From the IMG/VR virus record IMGVR_UViG_3300010885_020161, positions 1-29,276 of that record: a DNA stretch of 29,276 bases; one strand, 5' to 3'. Below are positions 13,789 through 22,683 of the stretch, piece by piece (position 1 is the first letter of the stretch; each line of letters opens with the position of its first letter). Both the position numbers and the translations under genes were made by a program. The notes under the pieces were generated by a model. The model was not told where the DNA came from. It did no database searches and saw only the letters and a program-made list of their open reading frames with translations. The DNA is from a virus.

Positions 13789-14415
13789 GTGATCCTGACC
13801 ACTGCGTTTTTGCCGCGCTTGCTGCCCTACATCCCCGGCTGCCCGCAGACGATGGCGTTGCAGGCGTTGGTCGATTCGGCGATTTCTTTTTGCGAGGACA
13901 GCCTGGTCGTCCGCCAGCGGCTGGATCGGCAGCTGACCACCATGGGCCAAGCTGAGTTTGACATCGGTGTTGCGGACACGCAAAAAGTGACACGGATTCT
14001 GAAGGTGTGGCTCGACGGGGCAGAAATTTACCCAGCTGCCGCAGACATCGTGGACGACCAGGTGCTGGCTCAGGCACGCCCGAGAACTTTTTACACCCTG
14101 CTAGACGACGCCGGGTTGATAGCCGTTCTTTACCCCGTCCCAGACCAAGCCTACACGCTCGACGTTGAGGTGGCCTTAAAGCCAGCGCGTAGCGCCACTA
14201 GCCTGCACAGCGATTTATTCGAGACCTGGCTGGAAAGCGTTGTGGAGGGCGCAAAAGCCCGCCTGATGGCTATCCCGGACCAGCCCTTTAGCAACCCAGC
14301 AAATGCGCAGCTCTGCGCGATGCAAGCCGCGCGTATGGCTAAAAAGGCCCGCATCGCGGGTGCGTTTGGCCTTGTGCGGGGCTCTCTTTCCATTAAACCG
14401 AGGCCCTTAGCATGA
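13789..14415 (+). CDS. Head-tail adaptor candidate (208 aa)
   Basis: Starts with GTG, preceded by GGAGTAG. Mixed helix and beta protein with an N-terminal helix pattern (LQALVDSAISFCEDSLVVRQ) and a C-terminal helical part rich in Ala/Met (about 150-195). Its place right after the coat protein, and its coupling (ATGA) to the DUF6682-like gene, fit one of the proteins that join portal to tail. Adaptor genes are very divergent, so the family is not certain. Confidence 0.6.
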   Translation: MILTTAFLPRLLPYIPGCPQTMALQALVDSAISFCEDSLVVRQRLDRQLTTMGQAEFDIGVADTQKVTRILKVWLDGAEIYPAAADIVDDQVLAQARPRTFYTLLDDAGLIAVLYPVPDQAYTLDVEVALKPARSATSLHSDLFETWLESVVEGAKARLMAIPDQPFSNPANAQLCAMQAARMAKKARIAGAFGLVRGSLSIKPRPLA

Positions 14416-15101
14416 CCATCACTGCCCAATCCATCGTCCGCCGCGCGACCGACTTACTGCAAGACCAGGCTTCGGTGCGCTGGCCAACCAATGAACTGGT
14501 GCGCTGGCTCAATGATGCGCAGCGCGCTGTGGTGCGGGCGCGCCCCGATTCGATGAACACCACCACCACCATGACGCTGGCCGCAGGTTCGCGGCAGGAC
14601 CTGGACAGCGCGGGCTTGACCCCAGCGCCAGCCAAGCTGATTGAGATCACCCGTAACTTGGCGGCCTCGTCGGCCAAGGGCGCGGTGCGTTTGGTGGCGC
14701 GCCAGATCTTGGATGCGCAGACGCCGGGCTGGCACAGCATAACCCCCGTCGTGAATATCTTGCATTACATGTTTGACGCGCGTGACCCAAAAACTTTTTA
14801 TGTCTACCCACCGGCCACAACCTTGGCGCAGTTGGAAGTCATGTACGCGGGCTACCCGACCGATATTGCCGAGCCGGGCGATGGTTTGACCTATACATCG
14901 GTGACCGGCAATTTGTCGTTGCCCGATATTTATGCCGACGACGTGCTCAATTTGATGATGTTCCGCTGCTACTCCAAGGACTCGGAATTTGCAGGCAATA
15001 TGGAGCGCGCATCGGGCTATTTGGCCATGGTCACGGCATCTTTGGGTGCAGAGATTGCGGCCACGGTGGCGGTGGGCCCGAAGGTATCGGGCAATGGCTG
15101 A
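14412..15101 (+). CDS. DUF6682-like phage adaptor protein
   Basis: 229 residues. The N-terminal IVRRATDLLQDQASVRWPTN, ELVRWLNDAQRAVVRARPD pattern is the kind found in DUF6682 proteins of podoviruses, which sit at the head-tail joint. The end is Ala/Gly rich. ATG overlaps the previous stop, and the stop overlaps the next start by eight bases. Function as an adaptor or tail tube connector is inferred from the family and position. Confidence 0.75.
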   Translation: MTITAQSIVRRATDLLQDQASVRWPTNELVRWLNDAQRAVVRARPDSMNTTTTMTLAAGSRQDLDSAGLTPAPAKLIEITRNLAASSAKGAVRLVARQILDAQTPGWHSITPVVNILHYMFDARDPKTFYVYPPATTLAQLEVMYAGYPTDIAEPGDGLTYTSVTGNLSLPDIYADDVLNLMMFRCYSKDSEFAGNMERASGYLAMVTASLGAEIAATVAVGPKVSGNG

Positions 15102-15477
15102 AAAACTCAAACTCGTGCAGGGCGACACCCTGCCCCAGCCGAAGGCGGTGATTACCGACTCGACCACCGGGCTGCCGGTGAGTTTGGCGGGGGGCAGTGC
15201 GCTGATGTTTTTTAGGGCGGTTGGGGGAACCACATTGCTGTCTACCGTGCCGGGTGTCCTGCTGACGGGCCTGGAGGCAGACGACGGCAGCGTGAACACC
15301 GCTGCACCCTACAACGTGGCGGGCTTTGGTGGCCGGGTGGCTTTTGTCTGGGGGCCTACCGATCTGTCCATACCGGCTGGCGACTATGAGGGCGAGTTGC
15401 AGATCACCTTTGCCGATGGCGGTGTGCAGTCGGTCTATGAACTGATGAAGTTCAAAGTACGGGCGCAAATGTCATGA
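15094..15477 (+). CDS. BppU N-terminal-like structural protein (127 aa)
   Basis: Start at 15094 (MAEKLKLVQGDTLPQP) is chosen because AAGG lies nine bases before and because the eight-base overlap with the previous stop fits the tight packing. The pattern V-x-GDT-x-P ... IxDxxTGxPVxLxGG ... Y-x-GELQITF is that of the Ig-like N-terminal domain of baseplate upper proteins (BppU_N type). In siphoviruses that domain attaches receptor-binding parts to the baseplate; here it is probably a small linker at the tail or fibre base. Confidence 0.6.
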   Translation: MAEKLKLVQGDTLPQPKAVITDSTTGLPVSLAGGSALMFFRAVGGTTLLSTVPGVLLTGLEADDGSVNTAAPYNVAGFGGRVAFVWGPTDLSIPAGDYEGELQITFADGGVQSVYELMKFKVRAQMS

Positions 15478-16796
15478 GCATTAAGCTCTCTGCGCGTCAA
15501 CTGCTGGCGGCTATCCAGGCCAAGCGATTGGGGGCGTCTGCTCGCACCAACGAGCTAGGCGCGGTGATTTCAGCGCGTCAACTGCTAGCGGCTATCCAGG
15601 CCAGGAGGTTGGAGGCGTCTTCGCGCACCAACGAGCTAGGCGCGGTGATGACGCTGAGCGCGCTAGAGGCCGTGATGGCGCTGGGAATCTGGGTGCAAGT
15701 TTCGCTGACTGCATTGTTGAAGGGCGATGCTGCTGCTGGTACAGACGCGGCCACGCTGCAAAGCAACAAGGCTTTGTCTGATGGCGCTGTAACGCCCGAG
15801 CAGGTTGCGCTCTACATCATTAAGACATTTGCTGACAGCGCCTATACCGCTGATATTTTTAGCAAAGACGCGGGTTCTTATACCTTGCTGGGTGACACCA
15901 ATACCAGCGTGGACGACGAAACCTTGGCCTTTATCAAGGCGGTGATGGATGCCCCTAGCGTGGCTGATGTGTGCAACATCGTGGTGGCCTTTAGCCGCCA
16001 GTTTGATGATCTGGCGCTGACGCCTGAGACGCTTGCTTTTGACATTTCAAGCGCGCAAAACGAGCTTGCAGCAAGCGCCGATGCTTTTAGCTTTGTCCAA
16101 GCCAGCATCCGTGCAGATGTGGCGGCTGGGCTGGATGCTGCCGCGCTTGAGGTAGTCAAAGCTGCGGACGACCTGGCTTTGACGCTGGAGACGTTTGGCT
16201 ACGGTCTGCAAACCGACCGCGCCGACTTTGCGGGCTTGCTGGACAGCGCTTTGCTGGCAATAGACAAAGTATTTGCCGATGCCTCGGCGGTGTCCGACGA
16301 TGCGGCGCTGACAAGGCAGCAACTGTTTGACGACAACGTAATTAGCACAGACGATTTTGACGGCTTGAGCAGTGCCGAAGATGACCAGACCATGCAGTTC
16401 ACCAAGGTGCTGCCGGACCTGGCGCTAGCAGTAGAAAACTTTTTGCTGGCCTTGCAAGCGCAGCGCGATTTTGACGATCTGGCTGCGGCGCTGGATGGTG
16501 TTGGCCTGGCTCTGGAGCGCGCGCTGGCTGAGCCCGCTGAGGCGACAGATGCAGCGGCTGTGGCGCTGGAGCGGCCACTGGCTGAACAGGCCTTGGGTGG
16601 TGATGCGGCTAGTTTGACTTTCACCGTTGCGCCTTATTTTGAGTTGGCTGCTGCCGCTGAGCTGTATAGCCAAGCGACTGACAAAACCCTGGTCGAGCAG
16701 CCCCGCGCTGTGGATGTCGGGTCTTTCTTTTTTCTCAACTATGGATCACCTGATTTTTTTGCCGAGGATTTCGTTGGGGAAACCCGCACCTTTTAG
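15474..16796 (+). CDS. Repeat-rich virion protein (440 aa)
   Basis: N-terminal 27-residue tandem duplication (residues about 6-59, SARQLLAAIQA units) is followed by one hydrophobic stretch and then a long, very acidic Ala/Leu/Asp repeat region with loosely repeated phrases such as DDLALTPETLAF (residues about 90-395). The end is YGSPDFFAEDFVGETRTF; a Y/F-x-AEDYVG-x-x-x-TF ending is known from virion proteins of other podoviruses. It starts by ATGA overlap with the BppU-like gene. Likely an elongated tail or fibre-base component; the exact role is not known. Confidence 0.6.
   Translation: MSIKLSARQLLAAIQAKRLGASARTNELGAVISARQLLAAIQARRLEASSRTNELGAVMTLSALEAVMALGIWVQVSLTALLKGDAAAGTDAATLQSNKALSDGAVTPEQVALYIIKTFADSAYTADIFSKDAGSYTLLGDTNTSVDDETLAFIKAVMDAPSVADVCNIVVAFSRQFDDLALTPETLAFDISSAQNELAASADAFSFVQASIRADVAAGLDAAALEVVKAADDLALTLETFGYGLQTDRADFAGLLDSALLAIDKVFADASAVSDDAALTRQQLFDDNVISTDDFDGLSSAEDDQTMQFTKVLPDLALAVENFLLALQAQRDFDDLAAALDGVGLALERALAEPAEATDAAAVALERPLAEQALGGDAASLTFTVAPYFELAAAAELYSQATDKTLVEQPRAVDVGSFFFLNYGSPDFFAEDFVGETRTF
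15489..15650 (+). repeat. 81-bp tandem duplication inside the 440-aa gene
   Basis: Units 15489-15569 and 15570-15650, nearly identical, each coding 27 residues. The few differences include synonymous changes, so the copy is recent but not brand new. Confidence 0.9.
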
Positions 16797-16805
16797 GAGT
16801 TACCT

Positions 16806-17261
16806 ATGACCGCAGCCATCAAAGATTCAATCCAAGCCCAAGGGCAAATTCACATTCAACGCTTTGACGCCTCTGGCGCTCTGGTGGAGCAACGCAATGT
16901 GGAGAACTTGCTGGTGCAAACCGGTCTGAACTACATTGCCAGCCGCATCAAAGACGCCAGCGCTACGGTGATGTCGCACATGGCGCTGGGCGCTGGCACG
17001 GCAGCGGCGTCTAACGGACAGACCGCGCTGGTCACGGAGCTGGGGCGGGTGGGTCTGGCCTCAACCAACATAACCGCCAATGTGGTGACCTATATCGCGA
17101 CATTCGGCCCAGCAACGGCCACCGGTGCGGTAACCGAAGCGGCAATTTTGAACGCTGCCAGCGCTGGCACGATGTTGAACCGTGTGGCGTTTCCGGTGGT
17201 CAACAAGCAGGCCGGTGACACGGTGACGGTGACCTGGACCGTGACCATTAACGCTGCATAA
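16806..17261 (+). CDS. Tail fibre-associated structural protein (151 aa)
   Basis: AGGAG precedes the ATG. N-terminal QIHIQRFDASGALVEQRNVENL and then a Gly/Ala/Thr-rich beta part ending in TVTVTWTVTINAA. Such proteins (phage fibre or fibre attachment proteins with a G-x-GTAA motif near the middle) are common next to fibre genes. It opens the fibre cluster. No catalytic motif. Confidence 0.6.
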   Translation: MTAAIKDSIQAQGQIHIQRFDASGALVEQRNVENLLVQTGLNYIASRIKDASATVMSHMALGAGTAAASNGQTALVTELGRVGLASTNITANVVTYIATFGPATATGAVTEAAILNAASAGTMLNRVAFPVVNKQAGDTVTVTWTVTINAA

Positions 17262-17272
17262 GCTGAGCAAGC

Positions 17273-17506
17273 ATGTCAACGCTCACCACACGAAGCGGCA
17301 AGGGCTCAGCACTGAGCAACTCGGAGCTGGACGCCAACTTTAACAACCTGAATGCAGACAAGGCCGAGAAGTCGTCGAACCTAGCGGACTTGACCGACAG
17401 CGCAGCGGCCAGGAGCAATCTTGGGCTGGGCTCTGCGGCAGTGCTGGCGGCAACGGCGTTTGATGCGGCAGGCACAAGTGTGGCGATGGCGATTGCGCTG
17501 GGCTAA
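17273..17506 (+). CDS. Short fibre-like protein (77 aa)
   Basis: Contains SNSELDANFNNLN, the motif that often begins phage tail fibre proteins where the fibre joins the tail, followed by Ala-rich residues. Here the frame stops after 77 residues, so it is either a free attachment domain or the remnant of a longer fibre. Confidence 0.6.
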   Translation: MSTLTTRSGKGSALSNSELDANFNNLNADKAEKSSNLADLTDSAAARSNLGLGSAAVLAATAFDAAGTSVAMAIALG

Positions 17507-17523
17507 TCACTAAGGGGTGACAG

Positions 17524-17850
17524 ATGGCCAATAATTTTGCAAGCTACTTGACTAAATCGGTGGGTACAACGCCAGTGGCATTGCTGACAGTGGCTGCATC
17601 GACGCAGACCACGGTGATTGGGCTGACCTGTGCAAATACGCTCAACGCCAGTATCACGGTGGATGTGTATGTGACGCGCTCTGCGGTGGATTACTACATC
17701 ATTAAAACCGCATCGCTGTTGGTAGGCAGCACCTTGGTGTGCGTAGGGGCCGAGCAAAAGCTGGTGCTGGTCACCGGGGACGTGCTGAAAGTGGTGGCAT
17801 CAGTTGCCAGTGCGGTGGATGTGATTACCTCTGTCTTAAATATTACTTAG
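17524..17850 (+). CDS. Small beta-rich structural protein (108 aa)
   Basis: AAGGGGTGAC precedes the ATG. Val/Thr-rich with alternating hydrophobic residues, so a beta sandwich is likely. Small proteins of this sort lie between fibre genes in many podoviruses. No family recognised. Confidence 0.55.
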   Translation: MANNFASYLTKSVGTTPVALLTVAASTQTTVIGLTCANTLNASITVDVYVTRSAVDYYIIKTASLLVGSTLVCVGAEQKLVLVTGDVLKVVASVASAVDVITSVLNIT

Positions 17851-17858
17851 GACACGGC

Positions 17859-18338
17859 ATGGCATTCATTGGCGCATCATTACGAGGGCAGACTTTGGTG
17901 GGACCGCAGGGTGCCACGGGCGTCACGGGAAGCCAGGGAAGCCAGGGAAGCCAGGGCATACAGGGCATACAAGGCGTACAGGGTGTGGCTGGACCGCAGG
18001 GTGCGGGCTACTTGGAGGTGCCGCAAAACAGCCAGTCAGCGGACTACACGCTGGTGCTGGCAGACAGCGGCAAGCACATCTATCACCCGGTGGGCGATGC
18101 GGTGGCGCGAACCTTCACCATCCCGGCCAATGGCAGTGTGGCTTACCCCATCGGCACGGCTTTGACGTTGGTCAACATGTCAACCGCAGCGGTGACCATC
18201 GCCATCACCAGCGACACGCTGTATTTGAGCCCGACAGGTTCTACTGCTGGGACACGCAGCTTGGCGCAGTTTGGCTCGGCCACTGCCATCAAGTTGACGA
18301 CGACGACCTGGTTGATCTCGGGGAGTGGCTTGACATGA
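17859..18338 (+). CDS. Collagen-like fibre protein (159 aa)
   Basis: Start at 17859 ([12 protein letters not shown]) is favoured by AGGA before the ATG; the frame is open further upstream but without a site. Residues 15-50 are Gly-x-y repeats ([16 protein letters not shown] and on), made of a 9-bp DNA repeat, followed by a beta-rich domain. Collagen-like stalks in phages form trimeric fibres that carry receptor-binding tips. It is coupled by ATGA to the glycine-rich tip gene. Confidence 0.75.
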   Translation: MAFIGASLRGQTLVGPQGATGVTGSQGSQGSQGIQGIQGVQGVAGPQGAGYLEVPQNSQSADYTLVLADSGKHIYHPVGDAVARTFTIPANGSVAYPIGTALTLVNMSTAAVTIAITSDTLYLSPTGSTAGTRSLAQFGSATAIKLTTTTWLISGSGLT

Positions 18339-19135
18339 CCAGCGTTTTGCAAATGGTGGCGCTGCATCTGCGGGATATGAACCTCCCTGCGCCAAGCGTG
18401 GACTACTTACTGGTCGGTGGTGGTAGTTCGGGCGGTCACCACCAAGGTCCTGGTGGCTACAGCATGGGCGGTGCTGGCGGCGGCGGCGGCATGTTGGAAG
18501 GTTTTGATTTTGCAACGACACCGGGCGCTACTTACAGCATCACGGTAGGTGCTGGATCGGCTGGTAATTCAGGCTCCATCGGAGGACAGTCGTTCATCCA
18601 GATTGGGGCAAGCACGCTGTTATCGGCGCTTTATGGCGGCAACGGTGCGTACTACGGCGTAGCAGCAGCGGCTGGCGGCAGTGGCGGCGGCGGCGGCATG
18701 ACCTTTCCCACGGGCGGCCAAGGCACCACAGGCCAAGGCTCAAACGGCGGCAATGCACCCAACGGACAGTCGGGCGGCAGCGGCGGCGGTGCCAGCGGCA
18801 GCGGTATCGATGGCAGGGTCTCGGTGCTGACCGGTGAAACCTATGGCGGTGGCGGCGGGAACTCTGTATGGATTGGGTCTTACCCATTTGTAAATGGGCG
18901 CACCTATGGCAATGGCGGTGCTGGCGGCGGCGGCACGGGCGAGGGCGCTTCAAAAAATGGCACACCGGGAACCGGCGGCGGCGGCAGCACTGAGGGGGCC
19001 GGGGGCTCGGGGCGCGTGGCCTTGCGGTATTCAAGATTCTTCCGGGCAGCAACCGTCACGGGCTACGTGACGGAGTCCATCGTGGGGGAATACCGCCTGT
19101 ACCAGTGGCTCGCCGACGGCACGATTACTTTTTAA
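18335..19135 (+). CDS. Glycine-rich fibre tip protein (266 aa)
   Basis: After a short N-terminal part (residues 1-22), residues about 23-225 are extremely Gly-rich (runs such as GGAGGGGG and GTGGGGST) with a regular PGATYSITVGAGS piece. Gly-rich blocks of this kind form polyglycine-II lattices in fibre tips such as gp38-type adhesins. The end, EYRLYQWLADGTITF, has the tail-fibre style. It follows and overlaps the collagen-like gene, so both are probably one fibre made of two chains. Confidence 0.75.
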   Translation: MTSVLQMVALHLRDMNLPAPSVDYLLVGGGSSGGHHQGPGGYSMGGAGGGGGMLEGFDFATTPGATYSITVGAGSAGNSGSIGGQSFIQIGASTLLSALYGGNGAYYGVAAAAGGSGGGGGMTFPTGGQGTTGQGSNGGNAPNGQSGGSGGGASGSGIDGRVSVLTGETYGGGGGNSVWIGSYPFVNGRTYGNGGAGGGGTGEGASKNGTPGTGGGGSTEGAGGSGRVALRYSRFFRAATVTGYVTESIVGEYRLYQWLADGTITF

Positions 19136-19144
19136 ACATACACC

Positions 19145-19609
19145 ATGGCATATCTTGGCGCTACCCCCGAACTGGTTGGTCCGACTGGACCGACTGGCTT
19201 AACCGGATCATCCGGCAGTGTCGCGGAAGTCACACTCGCCAGTTATGTGTCCGCACACCCAGGCACTCTGAGCAAGGGCATGCCTGTCTGCCTGATAAGC
19301 GGCCAGCTGCGCCGCGCAACCAGCCTTGCAGCGGGGCGCGTTGTTTTTGGCCTGGTGTTTGAAGACACCCTCTTGGAGGGGGTGTCTGGAAGAGTGCAAA
19401 CCGACTGCAACGTGACCACCACGACAGCCGCCTGGGACCTTGCCACCGGCCTGGTGGGTGGGCTGGCTGCGGGCTCAAATTATTACTTGTCTTCTACCGG
19501 GGCGATGACCACTTCTGTGCCGTCGTCCGGTGAGTACCTTGTCCTGGTGGGGATGGCACTTAGCTCCACGACATTTCGCATCAACCTTTCTCCAACTGTT
19601 TTACTTTAA
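19145..19609 (+). CDS. Fibre module protein (154 aa)
   Basis: Short collagen-like start (GPTGPTGLTGSSG, about residues 12-24) and a C-terminal beta module (about 85-154) with W-D-x-x-T-G and YYLSSTGAMTT. The same module ends the 579-aa fibre just downstream (see findings), so the two share an origin. No clear ribosome site; the start is nine bases after the previous stop. Confidence 0.65.
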   Translation: MAYLGATPELVGPTGPTGLTGSSGSVAEVTLASYVSAHPGTLSKGMPVCLISGQLRRATSLAAGRVVFGLVFEDTLLEGVSGRVQTDCNVTTTTAAWDLATGLVGGLAAGSNYYLSSTGAMTTSVPSSGEYLVLVGMALSSTTFRINLSPTVLL

Positions 19610-19618
19610 GGACCTACC

Positions 19619-21358
19619 ATGGCTGCTATTAAACCGATTAAGCTTGACGCAAATGGTCAACTCGCAAACTTTCAAACTTCTTCATCAGACTATGTGCCGG
19701 TTGACCTTGGCGGTACGGGCGCAATAACTGCCGCTGGTGCGCGCACCGCACTGGGCGTGTCTGTTGGTGTGGATGTTCAGGCGTATTCTGCGGATACCGC
19801 ATCCCTTGCCGCGCTCAATGCGTCGGTGGGCATCCCCGTGCGCACAGGAACAAACACCTTTGCCATGCGCCAGATCGCGGTGGCCGCTCGACTTGCAGTG
19901 ACCAACCCTGCGGGTACTGCTGGTGACCCAACGCTAGACATGAATTCTCTTGCTGACGGTGGCGCAGGTACGTTCCTGAAGATTACACGCGACGCATATG
20001 GTCGTGTCAGTGGCAGCACCCCAGTTGTGACGGGTGACATCACGGCACTGGTTGACGCCACTTATGCGCCCATCAACAACGCGACGTTCACGGGCACCAC
20101 GACTCTGGCGGCTGATCCGGCCAGCGCCCTACAAGCGGCCACCAAGCAGTATGTGGACGCCATCGCTGCCGGTCAACGGGTGCAAGCCTCTGTTCGCGTC
20201 ATCTCCACGACCAATATCGTGGTGGGTACGGGTACGCTGCTGACAGTTGACGGTGTCGTGACCGTGGCTGGTAACCGTGTGCTGCTGACCGGCCAAACAT
20301 CGGGGCAAGAAAACGGCGTCTACATTGCAGCCACTGGCGCTTGGGCCCGGTCAACTGACTTTGACGGTGCCGATGAGGTGCTGGGCGGTGCAACCTTCTG
20401 GGTAAATGAGGGCACCTCGTATGCTGATACGGGCTGGACCTTGACCACAAACGACGCTATCGTCGTCGGCACTACCGTGATGGTCTTTACCCAAAGCTCT
20501 GGCTTGGGCCAAGTGACTGCCGGGGATGGCCTGACCAAAACCGGTAATACGGTTAACGTGATTGGAACGGCTGGGCGCATCGTTGCGAATGCTGACAGCA
20601 TCGACCTTGCCTCTGGCATCGTCACGGCAGGCACCTACACCAAACTGACCGTGGACACCTACGGACGGGCAACAGTCGGGGCGACAGCCACGCCAGGCGA
20701 TGTGGGCGCGCAGCCCGCTGATGGAGGCCTGACCAGTGTGGCTGCACTGACGGGTGCTGGCGGTGTTTACGCTACGGCCACTGACTCATTTGTTATGCGT
20801 ACTCTGGCGGGTACAGCGGGACGTATTTCGGTGGCTAACGGGGACGGCGCTGCTGGCGATCCGACCATTGACCTGGCATCGGGTGTCGCAACGGCAGGCA
20901 CTTATCAGAGCGTTACCGTAGACGTCTATGGCCGGGTTACGGCAGGAACCACATCGTCCAGCACCTTGCTGACGGACAACTTCATCAACGCCGAATCAGG
21001 GTCTATCGTCATCGGACGTGCGGTGTATGCCTTCACCACCACAGATCAGATCAAGCTGGCAAACGCCAATGCCTTGGCGGCAGCGCAGGTGATTGGTCTG
21101 GTGAATGTGGCGTCTATTGCAACAACAGCATCGGGCAGCATCGCATTTGCCGGTGTGATGGCGGCAACTACCGCGCAATGGGACGTTGTCACAGGGCAGA
21201 TTGGTGGCTTGACCGCTGGTGCAATGTACTTTTTGTCCAATGTGACAGCAGGCGCGCTGACGACCACGGCACCCACAACGGGCTTCTTGGCGGCAGTCGG
21301 TAGGGCCATGAGTACGACAAAAATGGTACTGCGCTTCGACCCGACTATTCAGCTGTAA
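19619..21358 (+). CDS. Tail fibre protein (579 aa)
   Basis: AAGGACC lies before the ATG. Domain order: N-terminal attachment part, a YGRV repeat region (three phrases ending in DAYGRVSG, DTYGRATV and DVYGRVTA at about residues 120, 345 and 440), an ATKQYVDAIAAG fibre linker (about 172), a SGQENGVYIAATGAW receptor-type segment and a C-terminal module like that of the 154-aa gene. These are standard side tail-fibre elements. It likely binds host surface polysaccharide or protein. Confidence 0.8.
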   Translation: MAAIKPIKLDANGQLANFQTSSSDYVPVDLGGTGAITAAGARTALGVSVGVDVQAYSADTASLAALNASVGIPVRTGTNTFAMRQIAVAARLAVTNPAGTAGDPTLDMNSLADGGAGTFLKITRDAYGRVSGSTPVVTGDITALVDATYAPINNATFTGTTTLAADPASALQAATKQYVDAIAAGQRVQASVRVISTTNIVVGTGTLLTVDGVVTVAGNRVLLTGQTSGQENGVYIAATGAWARSTDFDGADEVLGGATFWVNEGTSYADTGWTLTTNDAIVVGTTVMVFTQSSGLGQVTAGDGLTKTGNTVNVIGTAGRIVANADSIDLASGIVTAGTYTKLTVDTYGRATVGATATPGDVGAQPADGGLTSVAALTGAGGVYATATDSFVMRTLAGTAGRISVANGDGAAGDPTIDLASGVATAGTYQSVTVDVYGRVTAGTTSSSTLLTDNFINAESGSIVIGRAVYAFTTTDQIKLANANALAAAQVIGLVNVASIATTASGSIAFAGVMAATTAQWDVVTGQIGGLTAGAMYFLSNVTAGALTTTAPTTGFLAAVGRAMSTTKMVLRFDPTIQL

Positions 21359-21363
21359 GAACT

Positions 21364-22665
21364 ATGGCAACCCAAAAACCACTTGTCACGATAGGCGGGC
21401 AGACAACGGTTTTGCCTGCCGGGGACATTGTCGCCGCCGGAGGGCTTGTCAGTGCCACCACCACAGTAGATGTGGCTGCTGCGGCAGCGCCCACCGCCGG
21501 ACAAGTGCTGACTGCAACGTCTGCAACGGTGGCCGGATGGGCGACGCCATCAGCGGGTGGGGGTGGGGGCGGTATGACGATAACAGCCATTAAGACAGCT
21601 AACTACACCGCAGTAGCCAATGAGCTTGTACGGGTTAACTCAACATCCGGTGAATTTACTGTAACCCTGCCCTCGGCTCCGGCTGATGGTGCGCAAGTGG
21701 GTGTATTTGACATTGCTAATAGTTGCTCCACCCATCCCGTACTCTTTGCTGCGGCGGGTGGGATTACAACTGAAGGCGATGCGACGGGTATCTCTGTGAA
21801 CGTAAATGGTGCCCACGTTATCCTCATTTACAACAGCACAGGGACCAACTGGAAGGTGTCTGAAACACCTAATATCGGCCCTACGGGGGCCACAGGAACA
21901 ACGGGGGACACAGGAACGGGTGTGGCGGCTACTATTGCAGCGGGCACAGCTACAGCCCTTGCGACAGGCAACGCGCCCACCGTTACCAATTCGGGCAGCA
22001 GTGCCGCTGCGACATTTAACTTTGGCATCCCGGCGGGGGCCACAGGTGCCACAGGTGCCACAGGTGCTGCGGGTGCTACGGGTGCTACGGGTGCCACAGG
22101 AACAACGGGTGCGGCGGCTACTATTGCTGTCGGAAGCACTACTACAGGCGCTCAAGGAACCAGTGCTACGGTTACAAATAGTGGTACGAGTAGCGCCGCT
22201 GTATTTAATTTCACTGTCCCACGCGGTGCCGGTGGTACGGTCACCAAAATTACCGCTGACGTCACTAATAGTAACGCAACCGCGAACACTATTGCGGACG
22301 TGACCGGCCTCTCGTTTGCTGTTGTCAGTGGAAGCACTTACAGATTCCGATTTGTGATTCCTTATACGGCGGCATTCGTCACCACAGGTGCGCGCTGGAG
22401 TATCAATGGCCCAACGACCACCTTGTTGAGTTACACGAGTACTTACCCACTTACAGCTACAACATCGACGCTAAATTATGCAAGTGCCTACGACATACCA
22501 AGTGCCAGTAACGCAACATCACTACTGTCAGGCAACTTGGCTGTGATTGAGGGAATCATTGTGCCCAGCGCAACCGGCACAGTGATTGCCAGATTTGCAA
22601 GTGAAATTGCTAGCTCGGCTATTGTCGCAAAAGCAGGTGCTCACGTCACTTTTGAAACTATTTAA
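21364..22665 (+). CDS. Tail fibre with collagen-like stalks and duplicated module (433 aa)
   Basis: Starts five bases after the previous stop. A short Gly run (about 65-70) and a beta domain are followed by two collagen-like tracts (about residues 172-185 and 223-250), each followed by a copy of the same 40-residue module (about 188-226 and 250-290; shared TVTNSG-x-S-x-AA-x-FNF). The end is a separate beta-rich tip (about 295-433). Likely a trimeric fibre or adhesin. Confidence 0.75.
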   Translation: MATQKPLVTIGGQTTVLPAGDIVAAGGLVSATTTVDVAAAAAPTAGQVLTATSATVAGWATPSAGGGGGGMTITAIKTANYTAVANELVRVNSTSGEFTVTLPSAPADGAQVGVFDIANSCSTHPVLFAAAGGITTEGDATGISVNVNGAHVILIYNSTGTNWKVSETPNIGPTGATGTTGDTGTGVAATIAAGTATALATGNAPTVTNSGSSAAATFNFGIPAGATGATGATGAAGATGATGATGTTGAAATIAVGSTTTGAQGTSATVTNSGTSSAAVFNFTVPRGAGGTVTKITADVTNSNATANTIADVTGLSFAVVSGSTYRFRFVIPYTAAFVTTGARWSINGPTTTLLSYTSTYPLTATTSTLNYASAYDIPSASNATSLLSGNLAVIEGIIVPSATGTVIARFASEIASSAIVAKAGAHVTFETI

Positions 22666-22683
22666 CCCCTAAAAAGTACAAAT

